Assembly: GCA_013151255.1 (NCBI GenBank)
Contig: JAADIQ010000085.1
Span: forward strand, 1-51,684
Source: Alphaproteobacteria bacterium
Lineage (GTDB): Bacteria; Pseudomonadota; Alphaproteobacteria; Caulobacterales; Parvularculaceae
Reading direction: 5' to 3'
DNA: 51,684 nucleotides
Shown here: in pieces, positions 44,506 to 51,684 of the stretch
Numbering within the stretch: position 1 is the first letter of the stretch
Layout: every line of letters starts with the position of its first letter
The notes under the pieces: model-generated
Told to the model about the DNA's origin: nothing
The model's input: only the letters and a program-made list of their open reading frames with translations
The model's database searches: none
Translations under genes and position numbers: made by a program

Positions 44506-45756
44506 ATGGGCGCGAAAATTATCGAAATGCTAGAGGGTCGTTTTATCGGCCTCCTAGGCGTTGTTGCCATCATCATGATCGCGGTCATATTTTCGCGCAA
44601 CCGTAGGGCCATTAACCTCAGGATTGTGTTGAGCGCCTTCGGTCTGCAAGTCGCCGTCGCCTTTTTTGTGCTTTATACGACGGTTGGCAAAAACGTCATC
44701 GGCGGATTGTCGCAAGGCGTGTCGAATATTCTTGGATACGCCAATGCCGGGATTGAGATGGTTTTCGGACAGCTTGCCGGCGACAGTTTCGGCACGGTGT
44801 TCGCCATTCATGTCTTGCCGATCATCATATTCTTTTCCGCGCTGATGTCGGTGCTTTATCATTTGCGCGTCATGCAGGTGGTCGTCGCCGGGGTTGGCGG
44901 GTTTCTACAACTCATTATCGGCACCCGCCCGGTAGAATCGCTGAACGCGGCGGCGAATGTATTTGTTGGCCAGACCGAAGCCCCGCTCGCCATCAAGCCG
45001 TTTCTTAGCCGGGTGACGGGCCCGCAATTATTCGCCATCATGGTGTCAGGCCTTGCCTCCGTTGCAGGCACAGTCCTGGTTGCCTATGCGCAAATCGGCA
45101 TAGAGCTCAAATATTTGCTCGCCGCTAGTCTAATGGCCGCGCCGGGCGGTCTGCTGATGGCGAAACTGATTATTCCCGATGATGAGGAAGAAGAAGAAAA
45201 TCAATTGACCGTGATGGCGATCACCAAAGAGCGCTCGCCGCACACCAATGTTGTGATGGCCGCAGCGGTTGGCGCGCAGGATGGCTTGAAGCTGGCGCTG
45301 ACCATTGGCGCAATGCTGATTGCTTTTGTCGGCTTGATCGCGCTCGTCAATGGAGTGCTTGGCGGCATTGGCGGGCTGTTCGGTATGGAGGACCTCTCCG
45401 CGCAAAAGATTTTGGGCTGGTTTTTTGCACCGCTGATGTATTTGTTGAGCATCCCCTGGGCAGAAGCGAAGGCAGCCGGCGCGATCTTTGGCGAAAAGCT
45501 GATCTTAAATGAATTTGTCGCCTATTTCAGCCTCATCGCTCAGGCCGATACGCTGAGTCCAAAGACAGTGGCGATTGTCACCTTCGCCCTATGCGGTTTC
45601 GCCAATGTTTCCTCAATCGCCATCCTCCTGGGCGGGCTAGGCTCGCTCATCCCGGACCGGATGGAAGAGATTGCAAGATATGGCGTACACGCTGTATTGG
45701 CGGGATCATTATCAAATCTGATGAGCGCGGCGCTCGCCGGGTTGATTTTGCCGTGA
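44506..45756 (+). CDS. nupC: Concentrative nucleoside transporter (NupC/CNT family)
   Basis: A 416-residue inner-membrane nucleoside/cation symporter. About ten hydrophobic segments are present. Motifs include the inner-helix [37 protein letters not shown] (the characteristic G-Q-T-E-A-P-L hairpin), [13 protein letters not shown] and the second hairpin [10 protein letters not shown] followed by [13 protein letters not shown]. All are diagnostic of CNT proteins. A cluster of acids, [10 protein letters not shown], lies in a cytoplasmic loop near residue 225. ATG 44506 follows AAAGGG. Confidence 0.95.
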   Translation: MGAKIIEMLEGRFIGLLGVVAIIMIAVIFSRNRRAINLRIVLSAFGLQVAVAFFVLYTTVGKNVIGGLSQGVSNILGYANAGIEMVFGQLAGDSFGTVFAIHVLPIIIFFSALMSVLYHLRVMQVVVAGVGGFLQLIIGTRPVESLNAAANVFVGQTEAPLAIKPFLSRVTGPQLFAIMVSGLASVAGTVLVAYAQIGIELKYLLAASLMAAPGGLLMAKLIIPDDEEEEENQLTVMAITKERSPHTNVVMAAAVGAQDGLKLALTIGAMLIAFVGLIALVNGVLGGIGGLFGMEDLSAQKILGWFFAPLMYLLSIPWAEAKAAGAIFGEKLILNEFVAYFSLIAQADTLSPKTVAIVTFALCGFANVSSIAILLGGLGSLIPDRMEEIARYGVHAVLAGSLSNLMSAALAGLILP

Positions 45757-45816
45757 CCAAAAACTGTTTCACGATGGCGCAGATAGCGATTATCGGCGTG
45801 CACGATTGAAAGCGCT

Positions 45817-46419
45817 ATGACGTCATCGCTGGCAAAGCTGCTAAAGGACATCCGCGCCTGCGATATTTGCGTAACCGCGCCCCTGAAAGCGCCGCTGCCG
45901 CACGGCCCCCGGCCGGTTGTGCAGGCGTCGAAAAGCGCAAGGCTCGCCGTCTTCGGTCAGGCGCCCGGAAACCTCGTGCACCAGACCGGCATTCCGTTCA
46001 ACGACCCGTCCGGCGAGCGCTTGCGCGCCTGGATGGGGGTGACGCGTGAAGAGTTTTACGATGAACGGCGCATCGCCATTATTCCGATGGGTTTTTGTTT
46101 TCCGGGCAATGACGCCAAGGGCGGCGACCTGCCGCCGCGCAAGGAATGCGCGCCGGCGTGGCGCGAGCAGTTGATGGATGCGTTGCCAAACGTAGAAACC
46201 GCCATTCTCGTCGGCGGCTATGCGCAGAAATGGCACCTCGGCAAAGGCGCGAAGAAAACCTTGACCGAGACGGTCACGGACTGGCGAGACTTTACACCGG
46301 CATTCTTCCCAACGCCGCATCCGTCCTGGCGCAATACCGGCTGGTTGAAGAAAAATCCATGGTTCGAAACCGATCTGTTGCCGGTTTTAAAACGCCGGGT
46401 GCGCAAGCTAATCGGCTAG
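45817..46419 (+). CDS. Uracil-DNA glycosylase superfamily protein
   Basis: A 200-residue protein with the UDG-fold motifs FGQAPGNLVHQTGIPFNDPS (motif I, GQAPG) and HPSWRNTGW (motif II, H-P-S). The N-terminal cysteine segment IRACDICVTA resembles the Fe-S family 4 glycosylases, but only two cysteines cluster there, with ECAP further on. Such YgiI-like proteins of about 200 residues are usually called uracil-DNA glycosylase family proteins without proven activity. The 3' end overlaps the convergent MarR gene by four bases (stops at 46417-46419 and 46416-46418). Confidence 0.85.
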   Translation: MTSSLAKLLKDIRACDICVTAPLKAPLPHGPRPVVQASKSARLAVFGQAPGNLVHQTGIPFNDPSGERLRAWMGVTREEFYDERRIAIIPMGFCFPGNDAKGGDLPPRKECAPAWREQLMDALPNVETAILVGGYAQKWHLGKGAKKTLTETVTDWRDFTPAFFPTPHPSWRNTGWLKKNPWFETDLLPVLKRRVRKLIG

Positions 46420-46868
46420 CGCCCAAGGTTTTCAAGAATGTCACTGATGCGCGACAGTTGTTGTTGGTCTTTGCGGGACAAGTGCGACAGCTCATCGGCG
46501 ATGATCTCCAGGCGCCGGCAGCGCCCCTTCTCCATGATCCGCCGGCCCTTAGCGGTTGCATTGATGATAACCGTGCGGGCGTCTTCGCGGCTGCGAGTGC
46601 GCTTGACCAGGCCGCGTGCTTCCAGCGCTGAAACGATCCTGGATATAGCGGGCAGGGATACTGATTCCAGCTCAGAAAGCCGTGTAACGTTGAGGGGGCC
46701 GGCATAGGTGAGGACCGACAGCAACGACAAACGCTCAGGACTAAGCCCGCTTTCCTTATCCGCCGCGCGCGCGCGCCGCAGCAAATGAATAGAGATGGAA
46801 TGTAACGCATTGGCCGTGCGCGTTAGATCGGTATTGGCGAGGCCTTCTGGAAGCGGGGGGATTGACAT
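46416..46868 (-). CDS. MarR-family transcriptional regulator
   Basis: A 150-residue winged-helix repressor. Features: dimer helix at the N-terminus, LSPERLSLLSVLTYAGPLNV, the recognition helix region LESVSLPAISRIVSALEARG, and the wing TRSREDARTVIINATAKGRR. It is divergent from a VOC-family gene 57 bases away, with palindromes in the gap starting 5 bases upstream of its ATG. That suggests autoregulation and control of the neighbour. Ligand unknown. Confidence 0.92.
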   Translation of the reverse strand: MSIPPLPEGLANTDLTRTANALHSISIHLLRRARAADKESGLSPERLSLLSVLTYAGPLNVTRLSELESVSLPAISRIVSALEARGLVKRTRSREDARTVIINATAKGRRIMEKGRCRRLEIIADELSHLSRKDQQQLSRISDILENLGR

Positions 46869-46872
46869 TTAG

Positions 46873-46900
46873 TTAACAGTGTTAATAGTTAAAGCTATTA
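46873..46900. promoter_or_regulatory. Overlapping palindromes between marR and the VOC gene (probable operator)
   Basis: Two adjoining perfect palindromes: TTAAC-agt-GTTAA (46873-46885) and TAATAG-ttaaag-CTATTA (46883-46900). They are AT-rich with arm spacing typical of MarR-dimer sites (about 13-18 bases), and lie inside a 57-base divergent promoter. Binding here would block both genes. The VOC ribosome binding site AAAGGAGGG lies just downstream (46912-46920). Confidence 0.65.
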
Positions 46901-46925
46901 GCCACTTTATCTAAAGGAGGGCGTC

Positions 46926-47324
46926 ATGCAAGCAAACGTTTCTTCATCCATGCTGAAGTCGATTGGCCAGATCCATATCAGCGTCAAGGATTATGACCGG
47001 GCCAAGACGTTCTATCGTGATGTCTTGGGCCTTGAGATGCTGTTCGAGGTTGCCGAGCAGCGCATGGTATTTTTCGATTGCGGCGGGGTGAGGCTTTATC
47101 TGGGCGTTCCGTCCAGCCCTGAATATGCAGCGAACTCGTTCCTATATTACCGTGTTGATGACATTGGCGCGGCCTATGACCGGTTACTGAAGGCCGGCGT
47201 AGATTTTCTGCATCCGCCGCAGGCGATCCACAAAACTGATGACAGCGAGCTTTGGATGGCGGGCTTTCGTGACAGTGAAGGCAATTTCGCACAACTGATG
47301 TGTGACAAGCCAAACGCGGGCTAA
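46926..47324 (+). CDS. VOC (glyoxalase/bleomycin-resistance) family protein
   Basis: A 132-residue protein with two beta-alpha-beta-beta-beta modules: IGQIHISVKDYDRAKTFYRD near the N-terminus, VLGLEMLFEV, then FLYYRVDDIGAAYDRLL and FRDSEGNFAQLM. Metal ligands His and Glu are plausible at QIHISV and FAQLM. The strong AAAGGAGGG supports ATG 46926; Met10 is an alternative. Its job is unknown (detoxification of a small electrophile, fosfomycin-type thiol transfer, or dioxygenase). Control by the divergent MarR protein is likely. Confidence 0.9.
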   Translation: MQANVSSSMLKSIGQIHISVKDYDRAKTFYRDVLGLEMLFEVAEQRMVFFDCGGVRLYLGVPSSPEYAANSFLYYRVDDIGAAYDRLLKAGVDFLHPPQAIHKTDDSELWMAGFRDSEGNFAQLMCDKPNAG

Positions 47325-47349
47325 AATTTAAGCAAACCGGCGCCCGCTG

Positions 47350-48264
47350 TTAGCGCCGATAGTTCAGCCAGTCGTCAAACCGGGCGTAGATCACGAACAA
47401 GGCGGACAGGATAATCAGCACAAGCAGGGCAAATTGTAATTGCGCCTCGACCGCATGCACATCGTGTTTTGACGGTCGGTCGACTTGCATTTCAACCATT
47501 TGGCCAGTTTGCGTGTCGGTCTCGCCGCCGATCACCGGATTGCCATCCTCATCAACGCCAACCGTAGTATCGCCGTCCTGGGTCGGCTCATGTTCGGTCA
47601 TACTATGACCGCTCTCAATATTGGTTTCGGTTTGATTGAGTTCTTTAACGCTATCGCTGCCAAGCGTTGAGGCGGCGGCGCCGGCGCCGCCGGCGACAGT
47701 GGCGCCTTGCACGGTTCGGCTCTCGGCGACATTGCCGCGCCGCGGCGTGTCTTCTATCGGCGTGATGCGCGAGTTTTCATCAATCTTTTTAGGATCGCGC
47801 ACAATCGGCGGATTGGACGGTTCCAGGAACAGCGCGCGTTCGGCCGCGCGTCTTCGCGTCAGGCCAAGCACTTCACGCAACACGCCGTTGACGGTCGCCT
47901 TGTTCCACCAGGCGAGTGCGTCAGCCGCGCCGATCCGGTCGCCGCCGCCGCGATTAAGGCGTTTGCGCGCTGTTGAGCCGCCAAACGCCGCCGCGCCGAC
48001 ATTGTAGACGAACGACACCAGCGCATCGAATTCATTTTGATTGAGGGAAACCGACGCAAAACGGTCAATTGCATCCTCGCGCGGTTTTAAATCCTTACGC
48101 AACAGGGCTTCAGCCTCGCGCTCGCTAATGCGCATGCCCGGTTCAACATCGTCGCCGGTATGCCCGTAGCCGATGGTCCAGATACCGGCAATGTCCTGAT
48201 AGGCCTCAAGCTCCAGGCCTTCAAAACTCTTCAGTAGGTTTATGCCCCGTTCGGATATTTTCAC
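47350..48264 (-). CDS. GH24 (phage-type) lysozyme with long linker and C-terminal membrane anchor
   Basis: A 304-residue protein. Residues 1-150 are a T4/P21-type lysozyme: the catalytic triad Glu in LLKSFEGLELEAYQD, Asp in YQD and Thr in IWTIGYGHTG, then FNVGAA-like YNVGAAAFGGSTARKRLN and ALAWWNKA. Residues 150-270 are low-complexity, acidic and Thr/Gly rich (TQDGDTTVGVDEDGNPVIGG). A single hydrophobic helix FALLVLIILSALFVIYARF lies near the C-terminus (about residues 277-295). No signal peptide, holin or other phage gene is near, so the enzyme may be an endogenous peptidoglycan hydrolase or a domesticated endolysin tethered to the inner membrane. It converges with the VOC gene. Confidence 0.88.
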   Translation of the reverse strand: MKISERGINLLKSFEGLELEAYQDIAGIWTIGYGHTGDDVEPGMRISEREAEALLRKDLKPREDAIDRFASVSLNQNEFDALVSFVYNVGAAAFGGSTARKRLNRGGGDRIGAADALAWWNKATVNGVLREVLGLTRRRAAERALFLEPSNPPIVRDPKKIDENSRITPIEDTPRRGNVAESRTVQGATVAGGAGAAASTLGSDSVKELNQTETNIESGHSMTEHEPTQDGDTTVGVDEDGNPVIGGETDTQTGQMVEMQVDRPSKHDVHAVEAQLQFALLVLIILSALFVIYARFDDWLNYRR

Positions 48265-48412
48265 TGTACTACTCCACCCCCATACTTGCGGCTATCTTAG
48301 ACGGAATTGTGGCGTAAGGGTAGGACTCTGGGACACAGAAGCGTGAGCGTTTGCACGGGCGGCCACAGCTGGTAGGCTTCGGCCTTCGTGATAGGTGGTA
48401 TCTGAGGGGATT

Positions 48413-49135
48413 ATGTCCAATCTATTGAATTTTAAGACAATTATAGTAGCCGCATCATTAATTGCATTGGTGGCCAATCCGGCTGCCGCACAATCGACAG
48501 CCAATAGCCAACTGCAATCCAGCAGCGCCAAGCATCATTTCAGCGTCAGCGAAGTTTCAGCGATATTGGCGGAATTTGCGATTAACTCAGCGCTTGCGCC
48601 TTATGATGGCAATGGTTCGGCGACCCTCCTCGCCCAGACATCAGGCGACGCCAAATTTGTGGTTTCGCTGTTTGGTTGTGAAAATCCGGCTGACGGTAGC
48701 CAATGCACAGGCGCGGTCATCTACACCGCAACCTCCAATGCCGGTATCGCCTATGATGATATCAATAGATTTAACGCGTCCACCAATGTCACCATCGCGG
48801 TCAATGTTGCCGAACGGAATATAATCCTGTTCGGACGTCAGTTGTTCTTTGCCGGCGGGGTGGGGCGCGATAATTTCAAATATATCACCGAGCTGTTTTT
48901 GCGCGACATGCAGAATTTTATGGATGCGCGGGTTGCTGCGGGAACGTCGGTATCGCTTAACGTTGCTCCGGCGGCGGCAGGCAAAACCGATAATGTTGCC
49001 GGCTCTGGCGATACGATTACATTCGGTGCGAAACCGGTCTCCATTGGCGGCGCCGCGGACCATGCGCTTTCCGCCGCTATCGCCAATACCTGGCAGGTGT
49101 CGTTTGCCCCGCCAGGCGCGTTAACGCACGAATAG
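48413..49135 (+). CDS. Secreted YbjN-domain-like protein
   Basis: A 240-residue protein with a signal peptide (about residues 1-28, ANPAAAQS). The body has the YbjN-like pattern of a domain that resembles bacterial sensory/chaperone proteins: AKFVVSLFGCENPADGSQCT, DDINRFNASTNVTIAVN and ITELFLRDMQNFMDA. The last third is disordered and Gly/Ala rich. GAGGGG precedes ATG 48413; the GTG at 48395 is less likely. The YbjN assignment comes from the pattern D-x-I-N-x-x-N and is moderate. Role unknown; export to the periplasm is likely. Confidence 0.65.
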   Translation: MSNLLNFKTIIVAASLIALVANPAAAQSTANSQLQSSSAKHHFSVSEVSAILAEFAINSALAPYDGNGSATLLAQTSGDAKFVVSLFGCENPADGSQCTGAVIYTATSNAGIAYDDINRFNASTNVTIAVNVAERNIILFGRQLFFAGGVGRDNFKYITELFLRDMQNFMDARVAAGTSVSLNVAPAAAGKTDNVAGSGDTITFGAKPVSIGGAADHALSAAIANTWQVSFAPPGALTHE

Positions 49136-49424
49136 CCAAACCCGGGGTTTGTTGCGGCGCAGCGAGCGTAACGCCATTTCGATCTGAGGGCGATATAATT
49201 AACGGATTTAGCCGAGGAAATGCGCCGCCTGCACGTATTCTCGCACCAGACCGGGCGATTTTTCCCTGTCTGAGCAACTGAAAATCAATAATTCATTTCT
49301 ATAGAGGGGGCAGTGACGGGGGAGCGCAAAATCAGCTCTTGAGCCTTGCTGGTCTCGCCGTTATACAGGCCGCGCTGCGGCTGTGGCGCCTGATGAGCGA
49401 CGGTGCGTAATCGGAGAGTAGACT
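49136..49424. other. Intergenic region before dksA
   Basis: A 289-base gap with no recognisable gene. It should hold the dksA promoter. I see no terminator hairpin or repeat. The last bases contain GGAGAG ahead of the dksA ATG. Confidence 0.3.
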
Positions 49425-49841
49425 ATGTCGGCGAGTGAATTAGACGAATACCGTCCGTCCGCAGATGAACCGTTTATGAATGAACGCCAGAAAGAATATT
49501 TCCGGCGCAAACTCGTAGCCTGGAAACAGGACATTATCCGCGAGAGCCAGGGCACGTTGAATAACCTGCAAGAAGCGGACAACCAGCTGCCCGATGTTTC
49601 TGATCGCGCTTCAAGCGAAACCGAAAAAGCGCTGGAGCTGAGGACGCGCGACCGCCAGCGCAAGCTGACATCGAAAATAGACGCTGCCTTGCGGCGTATT
49701 GAAACCGGCGACTATGGCTATTGCGAAGAAACCGGCGAGCCGATTAGTCTGCGCCGGCTGGATGCGCGGCCGGTCGCGACCTTGTCGCTGGAAGCGCAAG
49801 AGCGCCACGAACGCAACGAAAAAGCTCATCGCGAAGATTGA
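49425..49841 (+). CDS. dksA: RNA polymerase-binding DksA/TraR-family protein, single-cysteine type
   Basis: A 138-residue coiled-coil secondary-channel protein that modifies RNA polymerase together with ppGpp. MNERQKEYFRRKLVAWKQDI starts the coiled coil, with the DVSDRASSETEKALELRTRD tip region carrying the Asp residues of DksA. The C-terminal GDYGYCEETGEPISLRRLDA and RPVATLSLEAQERHE complete the pattern. Only one of the four zinc cysteines remains, which is the normal alphaproteobacterial form. Confidence 0.94.
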   Translation: MSASELDEYRPSADEPFMNERQKEYFRRKLVAWKQDIIRESQGTLNNLQEADNQLPDVSDRASSETEKALELRTRDRQRKLTSKIDAALRRIETGDYGYCEETGEPISLRRLDARPVATLSLEAQERHERNEKAHRED

Positions 49842-49879
49842 GCGTATCCCTGCGCGAGAGGCGCGCTCTAAATCTCGAC

Positions 49880-50209
49880 TTATGTATCCTGACGCAGGAC
49901 CAGCGCAGTTGTGATCACTGCCGCCGCTAGAACAACTGCGGCGCTGAGTTGCGTCGCCGTATCGATGCTGACCGTGTAGGACGGCAGGGCTTTAGCCAAA
50001 TATGGCGCCGCCAGACGGCCAAGATCGGCAAATTGTGACGCCGCAAATGCGGCGCCGAGACCGCCGGCAAGACCGATAACGCCAAGTCTTGCCCGGCTTC
50101 TCGCGGCTAGCCTGAACTGAAGCCGCTTTTCAAACCGGTCATTTTCCAACCGACCGGCAAGATCGTCAAAGTCGGCTTGCAGAAGCATTTCAATATTATC
50201 AGACGGCAT
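49880..50209 (-). CDS. Small membrane protein, probable anti-sigma partner of the adjacent ECF factor
   Basis: A 109-residue protein with two hydrophobic segments (GVIGLAGGLGAAFAASQF and LSAAVVLAAAVITTALVL) and a soluble N-terminal half of about 40 residues. Its start overlaps the end of the sigma gene by 11 bases, the translational coupling common for sigma/anti-sigma pairs. It has no zinc-binding anti-sigma motif and no HxxxCxxC. I infer the function from context only. Confidence 0.65.
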   Translation of the reverse strand: MPSDNIEMLLQADFDDLAGRLENDRFEKRLQFRLAARSRARLGVIGLAGGLGAAFAASQFADLGRLAAPYLAKALPSYTVSIDTATQLSAAVVLAAAVITTALVLRQDT

Positions 50210-50810
50210 AAATCACTCCCTTGTGGGCGGCGGGCGCCTTGGTTTTCATAGTTTCGGTTTCCGGGGGGCGTTTGTCAGAACCGCCGGTCAACGCCGCGCG
50301 CATCTTTTTTCGGCCGCGCGCAATATAGGTTTTAATTGATCCCAGCGGCGCCTTGAGCACGCGCGCCGCCTCGCTGTGAGAGAGCCCGGCGGCGTCACAC
50401 AACAACAGCGCCGCACGCTCGGTTTCTTCAAGGCCCATCAGCGCCCGGCGCAAATCCATCGACAGACCGTCTTCTATAGCGCTAGAGGTCTCGATATTGG
50501 ATGCATCGGTCTGCAAGGCCCCTTTAAGACGCGCGGCCGCCTTCTCGCGCCGCCGGTCCTGCAGGAATTCCCGATAGGCAATAGCGTATAGCCAGCTTCT
50601 AAATGATGCACCGCCACGGAAACTCGTCAGGCCCTCATACGCCTTGATGAAAGTCTCCTGGGCAATATCGTCGGCAAGGTGGGCGCTGCCGCATAGCCGG
50701 CGCAGAAACGCCCGTAAGCGCGCCTGATGTCTGCGCACCAGCTCGGTGAAGGCCGCGCCGTCCTGCGTAACCTTCGCCAATGCGACCAGCTCGATATCGT
50801 TCGGGCCCAT
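50199..50810 (-). CDS. ECF-family RNA polymerase sigma factor
   Basis: A 203-residue sigma-70 protein. Region 2 is at about residues 20-90 (FTELVRRHQARLRAFLRRLC, DDIAQETFIKAYEGL, FRSWLYAIAYREFLQDRRR). Region 4 is at about 115-170 (MDLRRALMGLEETERAALLL then HSEAARVLKAPLGSIKTYIA). No regions 1 or 3 are present, so it is an ECF type. The C-terminal tail continues some 35 residues (PPETETMKTKAPAAHKG). The downstream small membrane protein is the likely anti-sigma. The target promoters are unknown. Confidence 0.92.
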   Translation of the reverse strand: MGPNDIELVALAKVTQDGAAFTELVRRHQARLRAFLRRLCGSAHLADDIAQETFIKAYEGLTSFRGGASFRSWLYAIAYREFLQDRRREKAAARLKGALQTDASNIETSSAIEDGLSMDLRRALMGLEETERAALLLCDAAGLSHSEAARVLKAPLGSIKTYIARGRKKMRAALTGGSDKRPPETETMKTKAPAAHKGVIYAV

Positions 50811-50836
50811 TTTGCAGCTCCCGCCAGAACCGCAGT

Positions 50837-51205
50837 TTAAACCGTCGGCTCTCTCGGGGCAAAGAAGTGGAACGCCACATAGGCAAGGCCAATCAAGCCA
50901 GGGAACGAGGCGACGCCCATCAATGGGCCGATGGCATCCGGTTCGCCAATGGCATAGCCCAAAATAACGAAGGCGGCGCCGACGCTGATGAGGATGATGC
51001 CTTTTCTGAGATCGGCGTTAGGGCCGACATTGTCGCGCAGGATCGATTCGACCAGCGTCCCGTCAACCGCGCCGGTTTTTTCAATCGATAGGCGGATGGT
51101 GTCGTGGATGGCCTGGCGTTTTTTGTAGCTAAAATGAAACGCCGCAACGAGAATGACCGCCAGCGATGAAAAAACGAAAAACGGGATTAATATGTCTTCG
51201 GACAT
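50837..51205 (-). CDS. DUF6249-like small membrane protein
   Basis: A 122-residue protein with three hydrophobic segments: IPFFVFSSLAVILVAAFHF at the N-terminus, then KGIILISVGAAFVILGYAIG and GVASFPGLIGLAYVAFHFF. A charged soluble stretch (KKRQAIHDTIRLSIEKTGAVDG) separates the first from the second. This matches the DUF6249 layout, which commonly sits beside an ECF sigma factor, as here (26 bases upstream of the sigma gene). ATG 51205 has AAGGAAACC upstream; the longer frame from 51508 is not used. It is possibly part of the same operon; function unknown. Confidence 0.75.
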   Translation of the reverse strand: MSEDILIPFFVFSSLAVILVAAFHFSYKKRQAIHDTIRLSIEKTGAVDGTLVESILRDNVGPNADLRKGIILISVGAAFVILGYAIGEPDAIGPLMGVASFPGLIGLAYVAFHFFAPREPTV

Positions 51206-51429
51206 GAGGTTTCCTTTTCTTGAGGGTGCGGGCGTTGTCGCCCGTTTGTTATGACCGTTAGATGCAACGGCAGCGGCGTTTGGATGTGCGGCGGCAAAAG
51301 TTTTTTGAAATGAACCGAAAAGCGGCCTGCAAGGCCAGCAACGCTGCCGTTTTCTGGATTCCAGCGCCTTATATTGCACCGCCGAACATATCCCGCTTGT
51401 CAGGCCGCGAGACTCCGCTATGAAGGCCC

Positions 51430-51684
51430 ATGGAGCGAGGCAAATCTTCCAAGCCGCCCAAACGGGCCGCGCCAGCGAAAAGGCGCCAGCGAAAATCCAA
51501 TATCGCAAAAACTGCGCTTGGCATGGAGCCGGAAAAGCGCGTGCGCAACACAGCCGCGCCGATGCGGGGCGAGGCTCAGCCGCGGGCGCTGAAGGTTAAT
51601 GTCAAAACCTCCAAGGACCGCGAACTAAGCTCGACGCTGTGGTTGCGCCGCCAGCTCAATGATCCTTATGTGCGTCGCGCCAAG
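51430..51684 (+). CDS. rlmE: 23S rRNA 2'-O-methyltransferase RlmE, N-terminal part (cut by window end)
   Basis: The frame from 51430 runs to the window end, 85 codons. After a basic, disordered N-terminus ([15 protein letters not shown]) it reads [20 protein letters not shown] then [12 protein letters not shown], the typical start of RlmE/FtsJ (W-L-x-R-Q-L-N-D-P-Y-V). RlmE methylates U2552 of 23S rRNA. The SAM-binding domain lies beyond the window. The start codon is tentative because the extension is long for the family. It is divergent from the DUF6249-like gene, leaving 224 bases for both promoters. Confidence 0.8.
   Translation, partial: MERGKSSKPPKRAAPAKRRQRKSNIAKTALGMEPEKRVRNTAAPMRGEAQPRALKVNVKTSKDRELSSTLWLRRQLNDPYVRRAK

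Noticed and set aside
49425-49841. Loss of DksA zinc cysteines as a defect
   Set aside because: To my knowledge a single cysteine in this position is the ordinary alphaproteobacterial form.
1-51684. CRISPR arrays, tRNA/rRNA genes or an intact IS element
   Set aside because: I saw no repeat-spacer pattern, no tRNA- or rRNA-like stretch, and only truncated transposase-like codons at 29.6 kb.

Overview
The window looks like chromosomal DNA of an alphaproteobacterium. The evidence is GC-rich coding with lower-GC accessory patches, a DksA of the alphaproteobacterial type with a single cysteine, a TorF-type porin beside glnK-amtB, a GDAS-type acetolactate synthase and a TonB receptor. I would guess a marine Parvularculales- or Hyphomonadaceae-like organism, but the order is a guess.

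Positions 1 to about 26.4 kb form one long, co-directional amino-acid biosynthesis supercluster. Ammonium sensing, uptake and assimilation come first (frameshifted glnK, amtB, frameshifted gltD, gltB), with a frameshifted TorF-like porin divergent from glnK. An AlaC-type aminotransferase follows. Next is a SAM-I (S-box) type riboswitch before metX-metB-hom, then proB-proA, then a leader peptide and attenuator before ilvD-ilvC-ilvB-ilvN, and finally leuA-leuC-leuD-leuB with a structured leader that can hide the leuA ribosome binding site. Glutamate made by GOGAT feeds the transamination, proline and branched-chain branches. The three frameshifts all lie in the first 4 kb, sit in short homopolymers and are consistent with one extra base each, so assembly or sequencing error is the first explanation to test.

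From 26.6 to 38.8 kb the content is accessory. A putidaredoxin-reductase-like flavoprotein and a Tat/lipoprotein amidase are followed by a scrap heap of AbiE-like toxin-antitoxin and IS5-like transposase remnants (29.3-29.7 kb). Then comes a co-directional set: a large MalT/LuxR-like regulator with an altered P-loop, a HyuA-like hydantoinase/oxoprolinase ATPase, a DUF917 (S-methyl-thiohydantoin desulfurase family) protein, a creatininase-family amidohydrolase and a TonB-dependent receptor. I read this as an uptake and ring-opening system for a hydantoin- or thiohydantoin-like compound. This is the best candidate for an undescribed system in the window. It ends in another non-coding stretch with tandem 14-base repeats.

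From 38.8 kb to the end is mostly housekeeping: dusA, a TSUP permease, a FabH-type synthase, an esterase lipoprotein, phosphomannomutase, a CNT nucleoside transporter, a uracil-DNA-glycosylase-fold protein, a MarR regulator divergent from a VOC protein with palindromes between them, a membrane-anchored GH24 lysozyme, a secreted YbjN-like protein, dksA, an ECF sigma factor with a small membrane partner, a DUF6249-like membrane protein and the start of rlmE. I saw no rRNA, tRNA, CRISPR array or intact mobile element.
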